A program made the position numbers and the translations under genes. A DNA stretch of 13,594 bases from an uncultured cyanobacterium (GTDB taxonomy: Bacteria; Cyanobacteriota; Cyanobacteriia; Phormidesmidales; Phormidesmidaceae). The notes under the pieces are model-generated. The model was not told the origin of the DNA. It ran no database searches and saw only the letters and a program-made list of their open reading frames with translations. Numbering within the stretch: position 1 is the first letter of the stretch; every line of letters starts with the position of its first letter. Where the stretch lies: positions 1 through 13,594 of the forward strand of contig CALHGI010000243.1 of assembly GCA_938029995.1 (NCBI GenBank), read 5' to 3'. Below are positions 1 through 7,154 of the stretch, piece by piece.

Positions 1-90
1 AATTTTGATGTGCCTGAGGTCTGCAATATCCATATCTGTTGAGCAAGGTGGCCTCTTTTCCGTTTCGCAGGAGCCCCATTGCCTATGCCA

Positions 91-1383
91 TTAAGAACTC
101 TGTTCTGTTGAAAGGGGGGCCATTAAATAGGTCACCATAGAGCCTTTGCCTTTGATGATAATGGGCCCCCGTGGATAAAATTCATAGGACTCCCCACAGG
201 CGAGCAACCGGCGATAGGTTGCCTCACTAATTTGAATCCTATTGGGCACCCCGTGGGATTCCATCCGACTGGCCGTATTCACCGTATCCCCCCACAGATC
301 ATAGGCAAACTTTTTCAGCCCAATCACCCCCGCCACCACCGGCCCCGTATGAATGCCAATGCGTAGGGCAATATCTTGACCCGTCTCAGCATTAAAGTCC
401 TCTAGGGTTTTCTGCATGTCCACCGCCATGGCCGCCACGGCTGCCACATGATTATTTTGGGGTTGGGGTAATCCGGCCGCCACCATGTAAGCATCCCCAA
501 TGGTTTTTATCTTTTCCAGGCCATAGTGCTCCGCTAGCCGATCAAACCTGGAAAAGACCTGGTTCAAAAACTTGACCAAACTGGCCGCTGATCGGGTTTC
601 TGTCATCTGAGTAAAATTGACAATATCCGCAAATAACACCGTTACGTCCGCAAAACTTTCCGCAATAATGTCAGGGCTTTGCTTAAGTTGTTCCGCAATG
701 GGACCGGGCAGAATATTGAGCAACAATCGCTCCGATTTCTCTTGGGCCTCTAACAATTGACGGTTAGTGGTAAAGTTCTCCCGCGACAGTTTTTCATAAA
801 AGTAAACTGAGCAGTTACAGATACAACAAATCCAAAATGTATTGAGTAACAAACTGGCCGCCGGTAGCCCAGGGGAGACCACCTGAAGGCCCAACAGTGG
901 ATTGACCACAAAGTAATAAACCAATACCCCCAGCTGGGAGATCAGGTGCAGCGGCCAGCCCACCGGCACCAGGGTGGCCTGGGTAATAAACGAAAGTGCC
1001 CAACTAAACAGATCGGGGTCTGCGATGGGGGTGTTACTGGCTAGACCCATGTAGGTTTCATGGAACCGATGCAACAGGCTAATGGACCACGACGCCACTA
1101 AAAAAACCGCCATAATTCGTCGCGGTCGATAGACGTTTTTGCGCACTAACCTGAGACAGAATAACAGCAGTGCTATGCGCACCAGGTTGGTAACAATCCA
1201 CCATAAATCAAACGGATTTCGCCCCGCCGTCAGGTACTTGAGGGTATCTAGCGGTAAAAACGTAACCAGGTAGAACAGACCGAACAAAATCCCCAACCGC
1301 AATCGCCGCTGCATAAACCGATGTCGCCACTGGTCATAGGTTTTAAACTCATGGATGGGCGCTAGTTTAGAAAAGCCAAACAT
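91..1383 (-). CDS. Membrane-anchored class III adenylate cyclase
   Basis: It probably makes cyclic AMP from ATP at the inner face of the cytoplasmic membrane. From the ATG at 1383 the protein has 430 residues. About six hydrophobic segments fill residues 30-196, a short helical linker follows (QLLEAQEKSERLL), and the class III catalytic domain starts near residue 245. The two metal-binding aspartates are visible in FADIVNFT (D253) and TIGDAYM (D297). The transition-state pair N369/R373 lies in NTASRMES. The purine-specifying positions are Lys (K293, IKTIGD) and Asp (D362, YDLWGD), the adenylate-cyclase pair; guanylate cyclases have Glu and Cys there. The frame stays open to a GTG at 1452, but those 23 extra residues look non-conserved, so I chose the ATG before FGFSKL; no clear ribosome binding site supports either start. 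There is no response-regulator, GAF or PAS domain, so the membrane part is the likely input. Confidence 0.9.
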   Translation of the reverse strand: MFGFSKLAPIHEFKTYDQWRHRFMQRRLRLGILFGLFYLVTFLPLDTLKYLTAGRNPFDLWWIVTNLVRIALLLFCLRLVRKNVYRPRRIMAVFLVASWSISLLHRFHETYMGLASNTPIADPDLFSWALSFITQATLVPVGWPLHLISQLGVLVYYFVVNPLLGLQVVSPGLPAASLLLNTFWICCICNCSVYFYEKLSRENFTTNRQLLEAQEKSERLLLNILPGPIAEQLKQSPDIIAESFADVTVLFADIVNFTQMTETRSAASLVKFLNQVFSRFDRLAEHYGLEKIKTIGDAYMVAAGLPQPQNNHVAAVAAMAVDMQKTLEDFNAETGQDIALRIGIHTGPVVAGVIGLKKFAYDLWGDTVNTASRMESHGVPNRIQISEATYRRLLACGESYEFYPRGPIIIKGKGSMVTYLMAPLSTEQSS

Positions 1384-1607
1384 GGTCAAGGGCGAGCAAG
1401 ATGATAGGGCAGCTGGTCTGGAGCATGTGCCCAGGCACGGTAATTGTGGCACATGGATTCGGCCCCCAGACTGATCTCCCTTAAAAATCAGCGGTATAGC
1501 TTGGTGTGCATGGGGTAGGCCATGTAAGCTTGCTGAAAGCTATCGCTGTCAGCGGCTATGTCGGTGCAACGGATGGAAATCTTGGGGAAGCCCCCAGGTG
1601 GATGCCC

Positions 1608-1651
1608 AAAACAAATGCCCCCCGAAGATGCCTTCGGAGGGCGTTTGTTTT
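1608..1651 (-). terminator. Intrinsic terminator after the PRK-like gene
   Basis: The arms 1611-1627 and 1632-1648 form a 17-bp stem with a 4-base loop, one wobble pair and one mismatch. Three further A-T pairs extend it. It begins about 20 bases after the stop codon at 1671. Read on the minus strand the stem ends in a T-rich run (TTTGTTTT). The plus strand also carries a T run (1648-1653), so it could work in both directions, but no plus-strand gene reads into it here. Confidence 0.85.
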
Positions 1652-1670
1652 TTAAGATAAGTTGGCAGGC

Positions 1671-2624
1671 TTAGGCCGCAACACCCATTTTGCCAGTCGT
1701 TCCCATGGCCATCAGCATGTGATAGGTAATCAACAACTGAGTTAGGGCTAAGGGATAGCTTTGCAGCGTTTCACCCGTGGTGCCGACAATCTTGCCGACT
1801 TCCTGGTTGCCCTCTAGGCTACAGAACTGGCCCAGGTAAGGCACGTCACTACAAAGGATGCGCTCGAGCTGCTGCACTTGGTCGGGGGTGGCATGGCCAT
1901 CAATGGCCAATACGTCCACGGGCTTACCCATATCGCGCTCTAGGCCGAGGCGGATAGCTTTACCCAAATCGGTATCTAGGATATCTGTAAAGTCAGGGTG
2001 GGGAATTGTGGGACGCAGCACCAGATTGACGTTCAGCAACAAATCGTTGGCGGCTTCTTCGGCAGCGGTGGGGGGATAGAACGTAACCACCACATCAGCC
2101 CACTTTCTCTGGGGACGGATGAAGGCTTCAGAGTCGGGTTCGCGGGCCGCTAAGGCTGCTAATACGTCGGCTTCACCGTAGCCACGCTTGCGGGTATCAC
2201 GCTTGATTTTCCACTTGGTGCGTAGTTCCTCGGGGGGGGCGAGGTAAACCTTCACGTCATAGGCGTCGCGGGCTATTTTACTGGAGTAGCCCAATAGGCC
2301 TTCTACGATGACGAATTTCTTGGGTTCGATGTACTCAGGGGCATCAAAACAACCGGTGGTGTGGTTGTAGATGGGCTTTAGAATGGGTTTCCCCTGACGT
2401 AGCAGACCCAGATGCTGCTCAATAATGTCAACGTAATTACAATCGGGATGTAGGGCGGAAATCCCCATTTCCTTACGCTGTTGACGATCGTAGCGGTGAT
2501 AGTCATCGGTACAGATGGTCGTAACATCATGCTCACCGAGTACCTGGGCGATTCCGCGGGTGAGGGTGGTTTTGCCTGCGGCACTGTCTCCAACAATACC
2601 AAGGATGATCGGACGGTCTGCCAT
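1671..2624 (-). CDS. Phosphoribulokinase/uridine kinase-family protein, PRK-like paralogue
   Basis: This is a P-loop kinase of the phosphoribulokinase family, 317 residues from the ATG at 2624. The Walker A loop is GDSAAGKTT (residues 12-20). It is followed by the family signatures TDDYHRYDR, KPIYNH (83-88), the Walker B-like strand VIVEGLL (105-111) and RDTRKRGY (142-149). The start is set by an AGGAG eight bases upstream; an upstream TTG at 2663 is in frame but has no such support. Canonical cyanobacterial PRK, as I remember it, has a cysteine in the P-loop (GDSGCGKST) that forms the redox-regulatory disulphide with a second cysteine. Here the P-loop cysteine is Ala and only the second one (C38, TICTDDYH) remains. 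I therefore read it as the second, divergent PRK-like protein found in cyanobacteria. It may phosphorylate ribulose-5-phosphate or a related substrate; the sequence does not settle this. Database pipelines probably name it phosphoribulokinase. Confidence 0.8.
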   Translation of the reverse strand: MADRPIILGIVGDSAAGKTTLTRGIAQVLGEHDVTTICTDDYHRYDRQQRKEMGISALHPDCNYVDIIEQHLGLLRQGKPILKPIYNHTTGCFDAPEYIEPKKFVIVEGLLGYSSKIARDAYDVKVYLAPPEELRTKWKIKRDTRKRGYGEADVLAALAAREPDSEAFIRPQRKWADVVVTFYPPTAAEEAANDLLLNVNLVLRPTIPHPDFTDILDTDLGKAIRLGLERDMGKPVDVLAIDGHATPDQVQQLERILCSDVPYLGQFCSLEGNQEVGKIVGTTGETLQSYPLALTQLLITYHMLMAMGTTGKMGVAA

Positions 2625-3065
2625 GGACGTATCTCCTGCTTCTTTAGATTTTCTTAAACTCAATTGTTAGTCCCATTTTAGGCACCAACGGTACTAGGCT
2701 CAAGAATCTGTGTCAGGGAATACGTCTCGCCAAACAAATCGCTGATTGAGTAAAAATACTCATAACCCCCAGGCGCAAAGCGTTACACTTTCATCGGCAG
2801 ATGAAAAAAATATTAGAAAAATTTAGGTTTCATGACTTAATAAATTTGCCTGGATACGGTTGTTTTGTCCTTAGTGAAGGACGTTTTTGCTAAGGAGCGG
2901 TGTCCAAGGGGCGCGATGCTTAGCCCATGAATGTGCTATTAACCGGCTGTTACGGATCTATCGCCAGTCGGTTACCCACATGACCCGTAGCCGATTGAGA
3001 TCGCAAATCTATCGCTAGTCAGTTACCCATATCACTTTCAGTCGATTGAGATCGCAAATCTATCG
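2625..3065. other. 441-base intergenic region, leader side of the PRK-like gene
   Basis: No gene is visible. On the left are small hairpins: TGAGTA/TACTCA around a 4-base loop (2747-2762), TTTCATC/GATGAAA around a 4-base loop (2789-2806) and GTCCTT/AAGGAC around a 4-base loop (2867-2882). On the right the 51-bp tandem repeat begins at 2956. The promoter of the PRK-like gene must lie here or further upstream, but I could not pick convincing -35 and -10 boxes. Confidence 0.6.
2633..2637 (-). promoter_or_regulatory. Ribosome binding site deciding the PRK-like start
   Basis: AGGAG on the minus strand lies 8 bases before the ATG at 2624. It selects this ATG over the in-frame upstream TTG at 2663. 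Confidence 0.75.
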
Positions 3066-3108
3066 CTAGTCGGTTACCCATATCACTTTCAGCCGATTGC
3101 GACCGCGT
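2956..3108 (-). repeat. Three 51-bp tandem copies of the 3' end of the LapA/GGDEF-like gene
   Basis: The units are 2956-3006, 3007-3057 and 3058-3108. The third contains the real last codons and stop of the gene at 3066. The period is exactly 17 codons. On the minus strand each unit reads as AAT-CGx-CTx ... TGG-GTA-ACx-GAC, then TAG-CGA-TAG (TGG-CGA-TAG in the outermost unit), so each could encode NRLKVIWVTD or NRLRVMWVTD followed by a stop. Only the unit nearest the gene is translated. The first 5 codons of the unit are less alike between the gene copy and the other two. Confidence 0.9.
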
Positions 3109-3920
3109 TTAATGGCCAGGGCCAGGGCTTCTTCGGCTTTGCCCATCAATAGTTGTTCGCTCTCTGTGGGGTGCTCCGCATCTGTAACGGCTCCACCAAT
3201 ATGAACATCGAGGGCGGTTTGGGTGCCATCTGGCAGGGAGAGGGGGGCCTCTGTTAGGGCGGTTTTTAGGGTTTCGGCGTACTGGGTGATGGCTTTAAGG
3301 TCTAGGCCGGTGAGGCTACAGGTAAAGGTGCCTTGGTTATCGCTAAAGAGCCAAGAGTCTATGGTCAAGTTGTGCTGTAGTGCTTGGGAAATGGCTGACC
3401 ATAGGGCCTGGTCTTTTTTTAAATTCCCGGGTTCGGGTTGTCGTCGCTCGGGTTTAATGACCAGTAACCCGACGGATTGGAATTCTTCGTTGAGGGGTTG
3501 CATTTTCATCTGCTGAAGCAGGGCCCTCGTGGTGCGGGGAACGACGGCATCATTGACTAGGCCTGTGGTGTGGTCTAGCAGGTCTAGGGATTGCAACAGG
3601 TTTTGGTAGCTGTGGCGCAGGGTGCTGGCTTTGCGTGTTTGACTGTTGACTTCTTGTTGTTTGGCGAGGAGCTGGTCCTCTAGGCTGCTGGCTTGTCGTT
3701 TGGTGCGGGAAATACGCCACTCCCGTTTGAGAAATGTGGGAATGGTGACGAGGAGACCAAAGATCACGCCGAGACCGGTGGTGAGCAATAGCACGGTGGC
3801 CAGGTGTTGGCGCTCCAGCTGCCAGATAAAGAAGTTGATGGTGATTAGCTGATCGTTTTGCAGGGCAAATGCGATCGCAAAAAACGCAACCACCAAAGCA
3901 AAGATAAGAAATAGTGCCAT
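3066..3920 (-). CDS. LapA-domain membrane protein with a degenerate GGDEF-like C-terminus
   Basis: The protein has 284 residues from the ATG at 3920 (an in-frame TTG at 3938 would add six). Residues 1-65 match the LapA/DUF1049 layout: a first membrane helix, the FALQNDQLITINFF strand motif, then a second membrane helix (about 40-62). A charged coiled coil follows (about 70-105). Residues 110-280 resemble a diguanylate cyclase domain at its edges: LDHTTGL near 115 for the usual D-x-LTGL, and a typical end, KAEEALALAIKRGRNRL. The GGDEF loop itself is not there; the equivalent stretch reads LFSDNQGTFTCSL. The domain therefore cannot be expected to make cyclic di-GMP and may be structural or ligand-binding. 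No strong ribosome binding site is seen. The 3' end is tandemly duplicated downstream. Confidence 0.75.
   Translation of the reverse strand: MALFLIFALVVAFFAIAFALQNDQLITINFFIWQLERQHLATVLLLTTGLGVIFGLLVTIPTFLKREWRISRTKRQASSLEDQLLAKQQEVNSQTRKASTLRHSYQNLLQSLDLLDHTTGLVNDAVVPRTTRALLQQMKMQPLNEEFQSVGLLVIKPERRQPEPGNLKKDQALWSAISQALQHNLTIDSWLFSDNQGTFTCSLTGLDLKAITQYAETLKTALTEAPLSLPDGTQTALDVHIGGAVTDAEHPTESEQLLMGKAEEALALAIKRGRNRLKVIWVTD
3871..3878. repeat. HIP1 octamer (one of five in the window)
   Basis: GCGATCGC, the highly iterated palindrome of many cyanobacterial genomes, occurs at 3871-3878, 5515-5522, 6354-6361, 8475-8482 and 9552-9559. All five lie inside coding sequence. By chance an 8-mer would be expected about 0.2 times in a window of this length. 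Confidence 0.9.
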
Positions 3921-3987
3921 CGATAAAATAGCCAGCAAACAGCAGTTAACCCAAGCCTAGTGAAACTGACCTTTAGCCCTTATCCAT

Positions 3988-4013
3988 CAAAATTGGGAAT
4001 TTCTTCAATTTTG
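3988..4013. promoter_or_regulatory. 8-bp inverted repeat in the divergent spacer
   Basis: CAAAATTG (3988-3995) and CAATTTTG (4006-4013) form a perfect inverted repeat around 10 bases. It lies in the 248-base spacer between the LapA/GGDEF-like gene (minus) and the small plus-strand gene at 4169. A second small palindrome, CATGCC-taa-GGCATG, is at 4025-4039. Either could be an operator or a small hairpin; nothing links them to a known regulator. Confidence 0.35.
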
Positions 4014-4155
4014 GTACATGGGTTCATGCCTAAGGCATGGCTGCGCGATCCCTGGCCCATCCCTTAACCGTTCGTCAGGGTTTACTAAAAGTCTGCCAAA
4101 ACTAATCTGCCAAATCCCAATAGTTGCAGCAAAATCAGAAGTAGTGTTGTTGCGA

Positions 4156-4160
4156 GAGGA
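4156..4160 (+). promoter_or_regulatory. Ribosome binding site for the small beta-rich protein
   Basis: GAGGA ends 8 bases before the ATG at 4169. The nearer ATG at 4164 is too close and its frame stops after five codons, so this site selects 4169. Confidence 0.6.
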
Positions 4161-4168
4161 CCCATGCG

Positions 4169-4549
4169 ATGGCTGAGTTAACCGGTTCCTGGCTAGGGTC
4201 CTACTGGGATCGCCAGGCCCCCATCCGTTTTGAGGTCACCTTTGTGCAGGCGCAAAATAGCCTCAGTGGTCGGATTATGGATGACAGTCCCCTGGGGGAA
4301 GCTCAACTTCAAGGGCAGGTGGTCGGACGGCAGGTCACATTTACGAAACGGTACTTCAATAACCCCAGCTATACCATTCAGTACCAAGGCACCGTCTCAG
4401 AGGATGGGGATCATATCCACGGCCAGTGGACCATTGATTCCCGGCATCACGGTGCTTGGGAAGCCCACCGCAATGACAACGATCTGAGTAAGGAACTCAA
4501 TGCGGTGTTGGCTAAATCCTTGCCAGAACTGACAGGTTCTAAGGCCTAG
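4169..4549 (+). CDS. Conserved-looking small beta-rich protein of unknown function
   Basis: I do not recognise a characterised family. The protein has 126 residues and no signal peptide or membrane segment, so it is probably cytoplasmic. Residues 3-100 alternate short hydrophobic strands and turns (GSWLGSYWD, IRFEVTFVQ, SLSGRIMD, QVTFTKRYF, YTIQYQGTV, HIHGQWTID, HGAWEAHR). The repeated G-x-W/G-x-Y starts recall small antiparallel barrels of the lipocalin/avidin shape; that is a fold guess, not an assignment. Residues 103-122 form a short amphipathic helix. The start is supported by GAGGA eight bases upstream. The gene stands alone: it is divergent from the LapA/GGDEF-like gene and converges on the TPR gene with only 23 bases between the stops. 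Confidence 0.75.
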   Translation: MAELTGSWLGSYWDRQAPIRFEVTFVQAQNSLSGRIMDDSPLGEAQLQGQVVGRQVTFTKRYFNNPSYTIQYQGTVSEDGDHIHGQWTIDSRHHGAWEAHRNDNDLSKELNAVLAKSLPELTGSKA

Positions 4550-4554
4550 GCGTG

Positions 4555-4572
4555 GCCAAGGCGCTGGCTTTT
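4555..4572 (+). terminator. Weak possible terminator between convergent stops
   Basis: GCCA-(6 bases)-TGGC is followed by TTTT just after the stop of the plus-strand gene. The stem is only 4 bp, so this is a tentative call. Confidence 0.25.
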
Positions 4573-6699
4573 CTATAGCTTGAGCATCACCTCAGGCAAT
4601 AGCTCCGCTGGGATCTGGTTGAGGGCCTGCTGTTGGCCCTCTAGGCCCAACAGTTCATAGTGCATGGAAACATTACGCACCAAGGCCTTGAAAATAGGGG
4701 CATGGGTGGCTGCGGTCTTAGGGGTGGTTTTAAGGGCGGCGACATAATGGACCAATGCCCGCTCCAATTGGCCAGGGGCTGTTTGGTCATTGTCCGACCG
4801 GGCTAGCTTGTCGTAGATGCTACCCAGGCAGTGGCGAATGGACGCCAGGTCAATCATGGTGCTTGATGGGGCCAGCTCCGATGCTTTGAGGGCGGCTTCG
4901 TAGGCAATCACTGCGTTTTGTTTGTATCGCCCCTCCGGGTCTGCCGGGGCCTCTGGATGGTTGGCCAGTTCCCAAAAGGCTGTGCCCAAGTTGTTATAGG
5001 TGCTGGCGCAGGCGGACGGGTCGGTGGTGGGGGTGCGGTAATGCAGGGCATCGCGATAGGCGGCAATGGCATGTTTGAGTAAAAATATGGGCCGCTCGTA
5101 GCGGGACAGGCTCCAATAGGCGATGCCCAGATTATTTTGCACGGCGGCATAGTCCAGCGGTGACTGATCGGGGTGGTGGCAGCCTAGGGCTTCGTTATAG
5201 GCGGCAATGGCCCGGTGCAGATAGGTTTTGGGCTCTTCGTAGTAGGCCAGTTTCCAATAGACCGAACCCAGGCTGTTTTGCAGGGTGCCGTACTCATCGG
5301 AGTGGGTTTCCATGGGCGAGAACGGTAGGGCCTGGCGATAAACGGCCACCGCCTGCTTGAGATGGGTGACTGAGTCATCGTAATTGGCTAGGGCGCTGTA
5401 GACGGCTCCTAGGTTGCCGTACAAACGGCTATGGGTTTCTGCATCCACCATGGGGCAGTCAAGCCCGGCTTGATAGAGTGCCGCACTGCGGTTCATGCCC
5501 GCAATGAGGGCCTTGCGATCGCGTTGGTGTTGGGCCTGGAGCCAGTGTAGGGTGCCCAGGTCGTTCAGGCCTGCCGCCCGCTGGCTATCGTCCTTCGGTA
5601 GCCAGTGCAGATAAAGTTCAAAGGTCTCAATGGCGGTGGCCAGTAGGTTTGGGCGGATGTCCCCGGCTTCGATGAGATCGCGGTAGTGGTTGCCCAAGGT
5701 GCGATAGGCCTGGATTAGTTGCTCCGGCGTTGCTCCCTCGGCTTGCCGCTGGGCGATGACGTCTAACGGGTTGGCCACTGTGGTAATCGCGTCAGTGGTA
5801 ATCGTGTCAGTGGTAATCGTGTCAGCGGTGATCGTGTCAGCGGTGATATCAACCGATGGTGTGGGGCCGCTGGGAGGCTGTTCAGCGGGAGACTGCTGGG
5901 CAGGGGGCTGTTGCGTGGGGGGCGGCTCAGGGGCCGACTGACCCACCTGAGTTTCGGTTGCCGCGGCAGCTGCGTTGGCCTGGGTTGCGTTGGCCTGGGT
6001 TGCGTTGGCCTGGGTTGTTAGCGGCCTCGCAGCCGGGTGCTTAGCTGCTTCATTTGGCTGTTCAAGCTGGGCGAGGTCTTCGCTGAGAATTTGCCAAATA
6101 TCGGCGTTCTGTTGCGTCTGCCGAGCATTGCCCTGGCCGTATAGGCCATCTAGTTGGGGCGTGGCTGGGGGGCTAGATACTCCAGCCACGGGCTCGCTGA
6201 CAAAGGTAAAGACGCCGCTACGCCACTGCCAAAAACCGGGGGCAGACTTTTGTATGGTTCGGTACCAGGGCCATGGGAGCCATAGCACTAAGCTGCTTTC
6301 GAGGTGGGGCAACAGGGCCTGGATATTCTCAAGGGAGCGCAAGAAATGATTTTGCGATCGCATCGACTGATGGGTCATGGCGTCCATGCCCACCACTTGA
6401 ACATTGGGGGTGGGGGTAGGAGTCTGCTTAATCCAATGGGCCAGCTGCACCACCAGATCGGGCTGGGTGGGGTCAAAGGTTAGGGTTGCCAGATCGACCG
6501 CCCCAAAATCATCAATACTTTCCGCCGTGGCCACATCCGACTGTAGTCTGTTGACCAACTGGGCCTGCAGACTGTCGCTATCACAGACGGCAATCAAAAG
6601 CTGTCGTCTGAGGTTGAGCTGTAGGGAGGTCTTGAGGCCTTCGTACTGGCGTTGATTGAGCCCCAGAACCTTACGAGACCTGAGTTGTGTAGCCACCAT
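4573..6699 (-). CDS. Large TPR protein with an N-terminal STAND/AAA-like remnant and a repetitive linker
   Basis: The protein has 708 residues from the ATG at 6699. The frame is open to an ATG at 6813, but those 38 residues look non-conserved and neither start has a good ribosome binding site. Residues 15-165 form a globular domain (NLRRQLLIAVCD, later LVLWLPWPWY and WQWRSGVFTF). The last two segments resemble the end of NTPase-like domains found ahead of TPRs in cyanobacteria and other bacteria. No Walker A motif is visible, so ATP binding is doubtful. Residues 225-310 are a Thr/Gln/Ala/Pro-rich linker with pentapeptide repeats. Residues 330-690 hold helical repeats, the clearest four starting near 429, 476, 523 and 570 with a 47-residue period (NLGAVYSALANY, SLGSVYWKLAYY, NNLGIAYWSLSRY, NNLGTAFWELA). 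The likely role is a cytoplasmic protein-binding scaffold; the partner is unknown. Confidence 0.85.
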   Translation of the reverse strand: MVATQLRSRKVLGLNQRQYEGLKTSLQLNLRRQLLIAVCDSDSLQAQLVNRLQSDVATAESIDDFGAVDLATLTFDPTQPDLVVQLAHWIKQTPTPTPNVQVVGMDAMTHQSMRSQNHFLRSLENIQALLPHLESSLVLWLPWPWYRTIQKSAPGFWQWRSGVFTFVSEPVAGVSSPPATPQLDGLYGQGNARQTQQNADIWQILSEDLAQLEQPNEAAKHPAARPLTTQANATQANATQANAAAAATETQVGQSAPEPPPTQQPPAQQSPAEQPPSGPTPSVDITADTITADTITTDTITTDAITTVANPLDVIAQRQAEGATPEQLIQAYRTLGNHYRDLIEAGDIRPNLLATAIETFELYLHWLPKDDSQRAAGLNDLGTLHWLQAQHQRDRKALIAGMNRSAALYQAGLDCPMVDAETHSRLYGNLGAVYSALANYDDSVTHLKQAVAVYRQALPFSPMETHSDEYGTLQNSLGSVYWKLAYYEEPKTYLHRAIAAYNEALGCHHPDQSPLDYAAVQNNLGIAYWSLSRYERPIFLLKHAIAAYRDALHYRTPTTDPSACASTYNNLGTAFWELANHPEAPADPEGRYKQNAVIAYEAALKASELAPSSTMIDLASIRHCLGSIYDKLARSDNDQTAPGQLERALVHYVAALKTTPKTAATHAPIFKALVRNVSMHYELLGLEGQQQALNQIPAELLPEVMLKL
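5780..5854. repeat. 15-bp minisatellite, five units, encoding DTITT/DTITA repeats
   Basis: Units start at 5780, 5795, 5810, 5825 and 5840, with consensus GTGGTAATCGTGTCA on the plus strand. On the minus strand they encode the pentapeptides VDITA, DTITA, DTITT, DTITT and DAITT (residues 283-307 of the TPR protein). The two rightmost units have diverged. The period is five codons, so unit gain or loss keeps the frame. Confidence 0.9.
5971..6015. repeat. 15-bp minisatellite, three perfect units, encoding TQANA repeats
   Basis: TGCGTTGGCCTGGGT is repeated exactly at 5971, 5986 and 6001. On the minus strand it encodes TQANA three times (residues 229-243 of the TPR protein). The perfect identity suggests recent expansion. 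It is unrelated in sequence to the other 15-bp array 116 bases away. Confidence 0.95.
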
Positions 6700-7154
6700 A
6701 GCGTAGAAAAAGTGTGGGTAAGTTCGAAGCGGGACAATTGCCGGAGAAGGGCAGACATGGGCGGGGCCTAGGCAAGGGTCGGAAATAGGCACTGGGGCTA
6801 ACCCTTGGGACATTGTCCTAGGACCGTTAGAATGCTAGGCCCATGCCGTGCCTTCCCAGGCAAAACTGTTAATTACCCATCTTTTCCTTAAAAAATAGAC
6901 AGGATCAGGAATCCAGATGACGAATTGGAACATACTTGGTCGATCCTGCCCGAGTCCTAGGCGCTGCTGTAAACTTGAGATGTGACATTAGCAATGCTGA
7001 TTCCATCCACGGGTTGAATCTTGAAGCAATGGGCTGGCAGCCATCGTTACGGATAGATTTAAGTCCTAAATCAGTAAATGCTATTCTGCCCCCCTGTGAC
7101 GGTACCGTTTGGTGCAGTCTAAATCCATTCAATAGGTGAAGTGAACGCTCATCC
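6700..7154. other. 455-base divergent spacer between the TPR gene and pcyA
   Basis: If the TPR gene starts at 6699, this spacer carries promoters for both directions. If it starts at 6813, the spacer shrinks to 341 bases. Short open frames on both strands (6905-7180 minus, 6936-7139 plus) have no ribosome binding site or protein-like composition. I see only a small hairpin, GATTTA/TAAATC around 5 bases, at 7056-7072. No clear -35/-10 pair could be chosen. Confidence 0.5.

Noticed and set aside
1..90. Left edge before the cyclase stop
   Set aside because: No open frame, hairpin or repeat that I could support in these 90 bases.
2956..3108. The 51-bp array as a CRISPR array or RNA gene
   Set aside because: The units are contiguous, with no spacers between them, and match the end of the adjacent gene codon by codon.
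5856..6349. Plus-strand frames with Trp/Leu-rich repeats (LAWVA type)
   Set aside because: They are the antisense reading of the TQANA minisatellite and Pro/Gln linker of the TPR gene.
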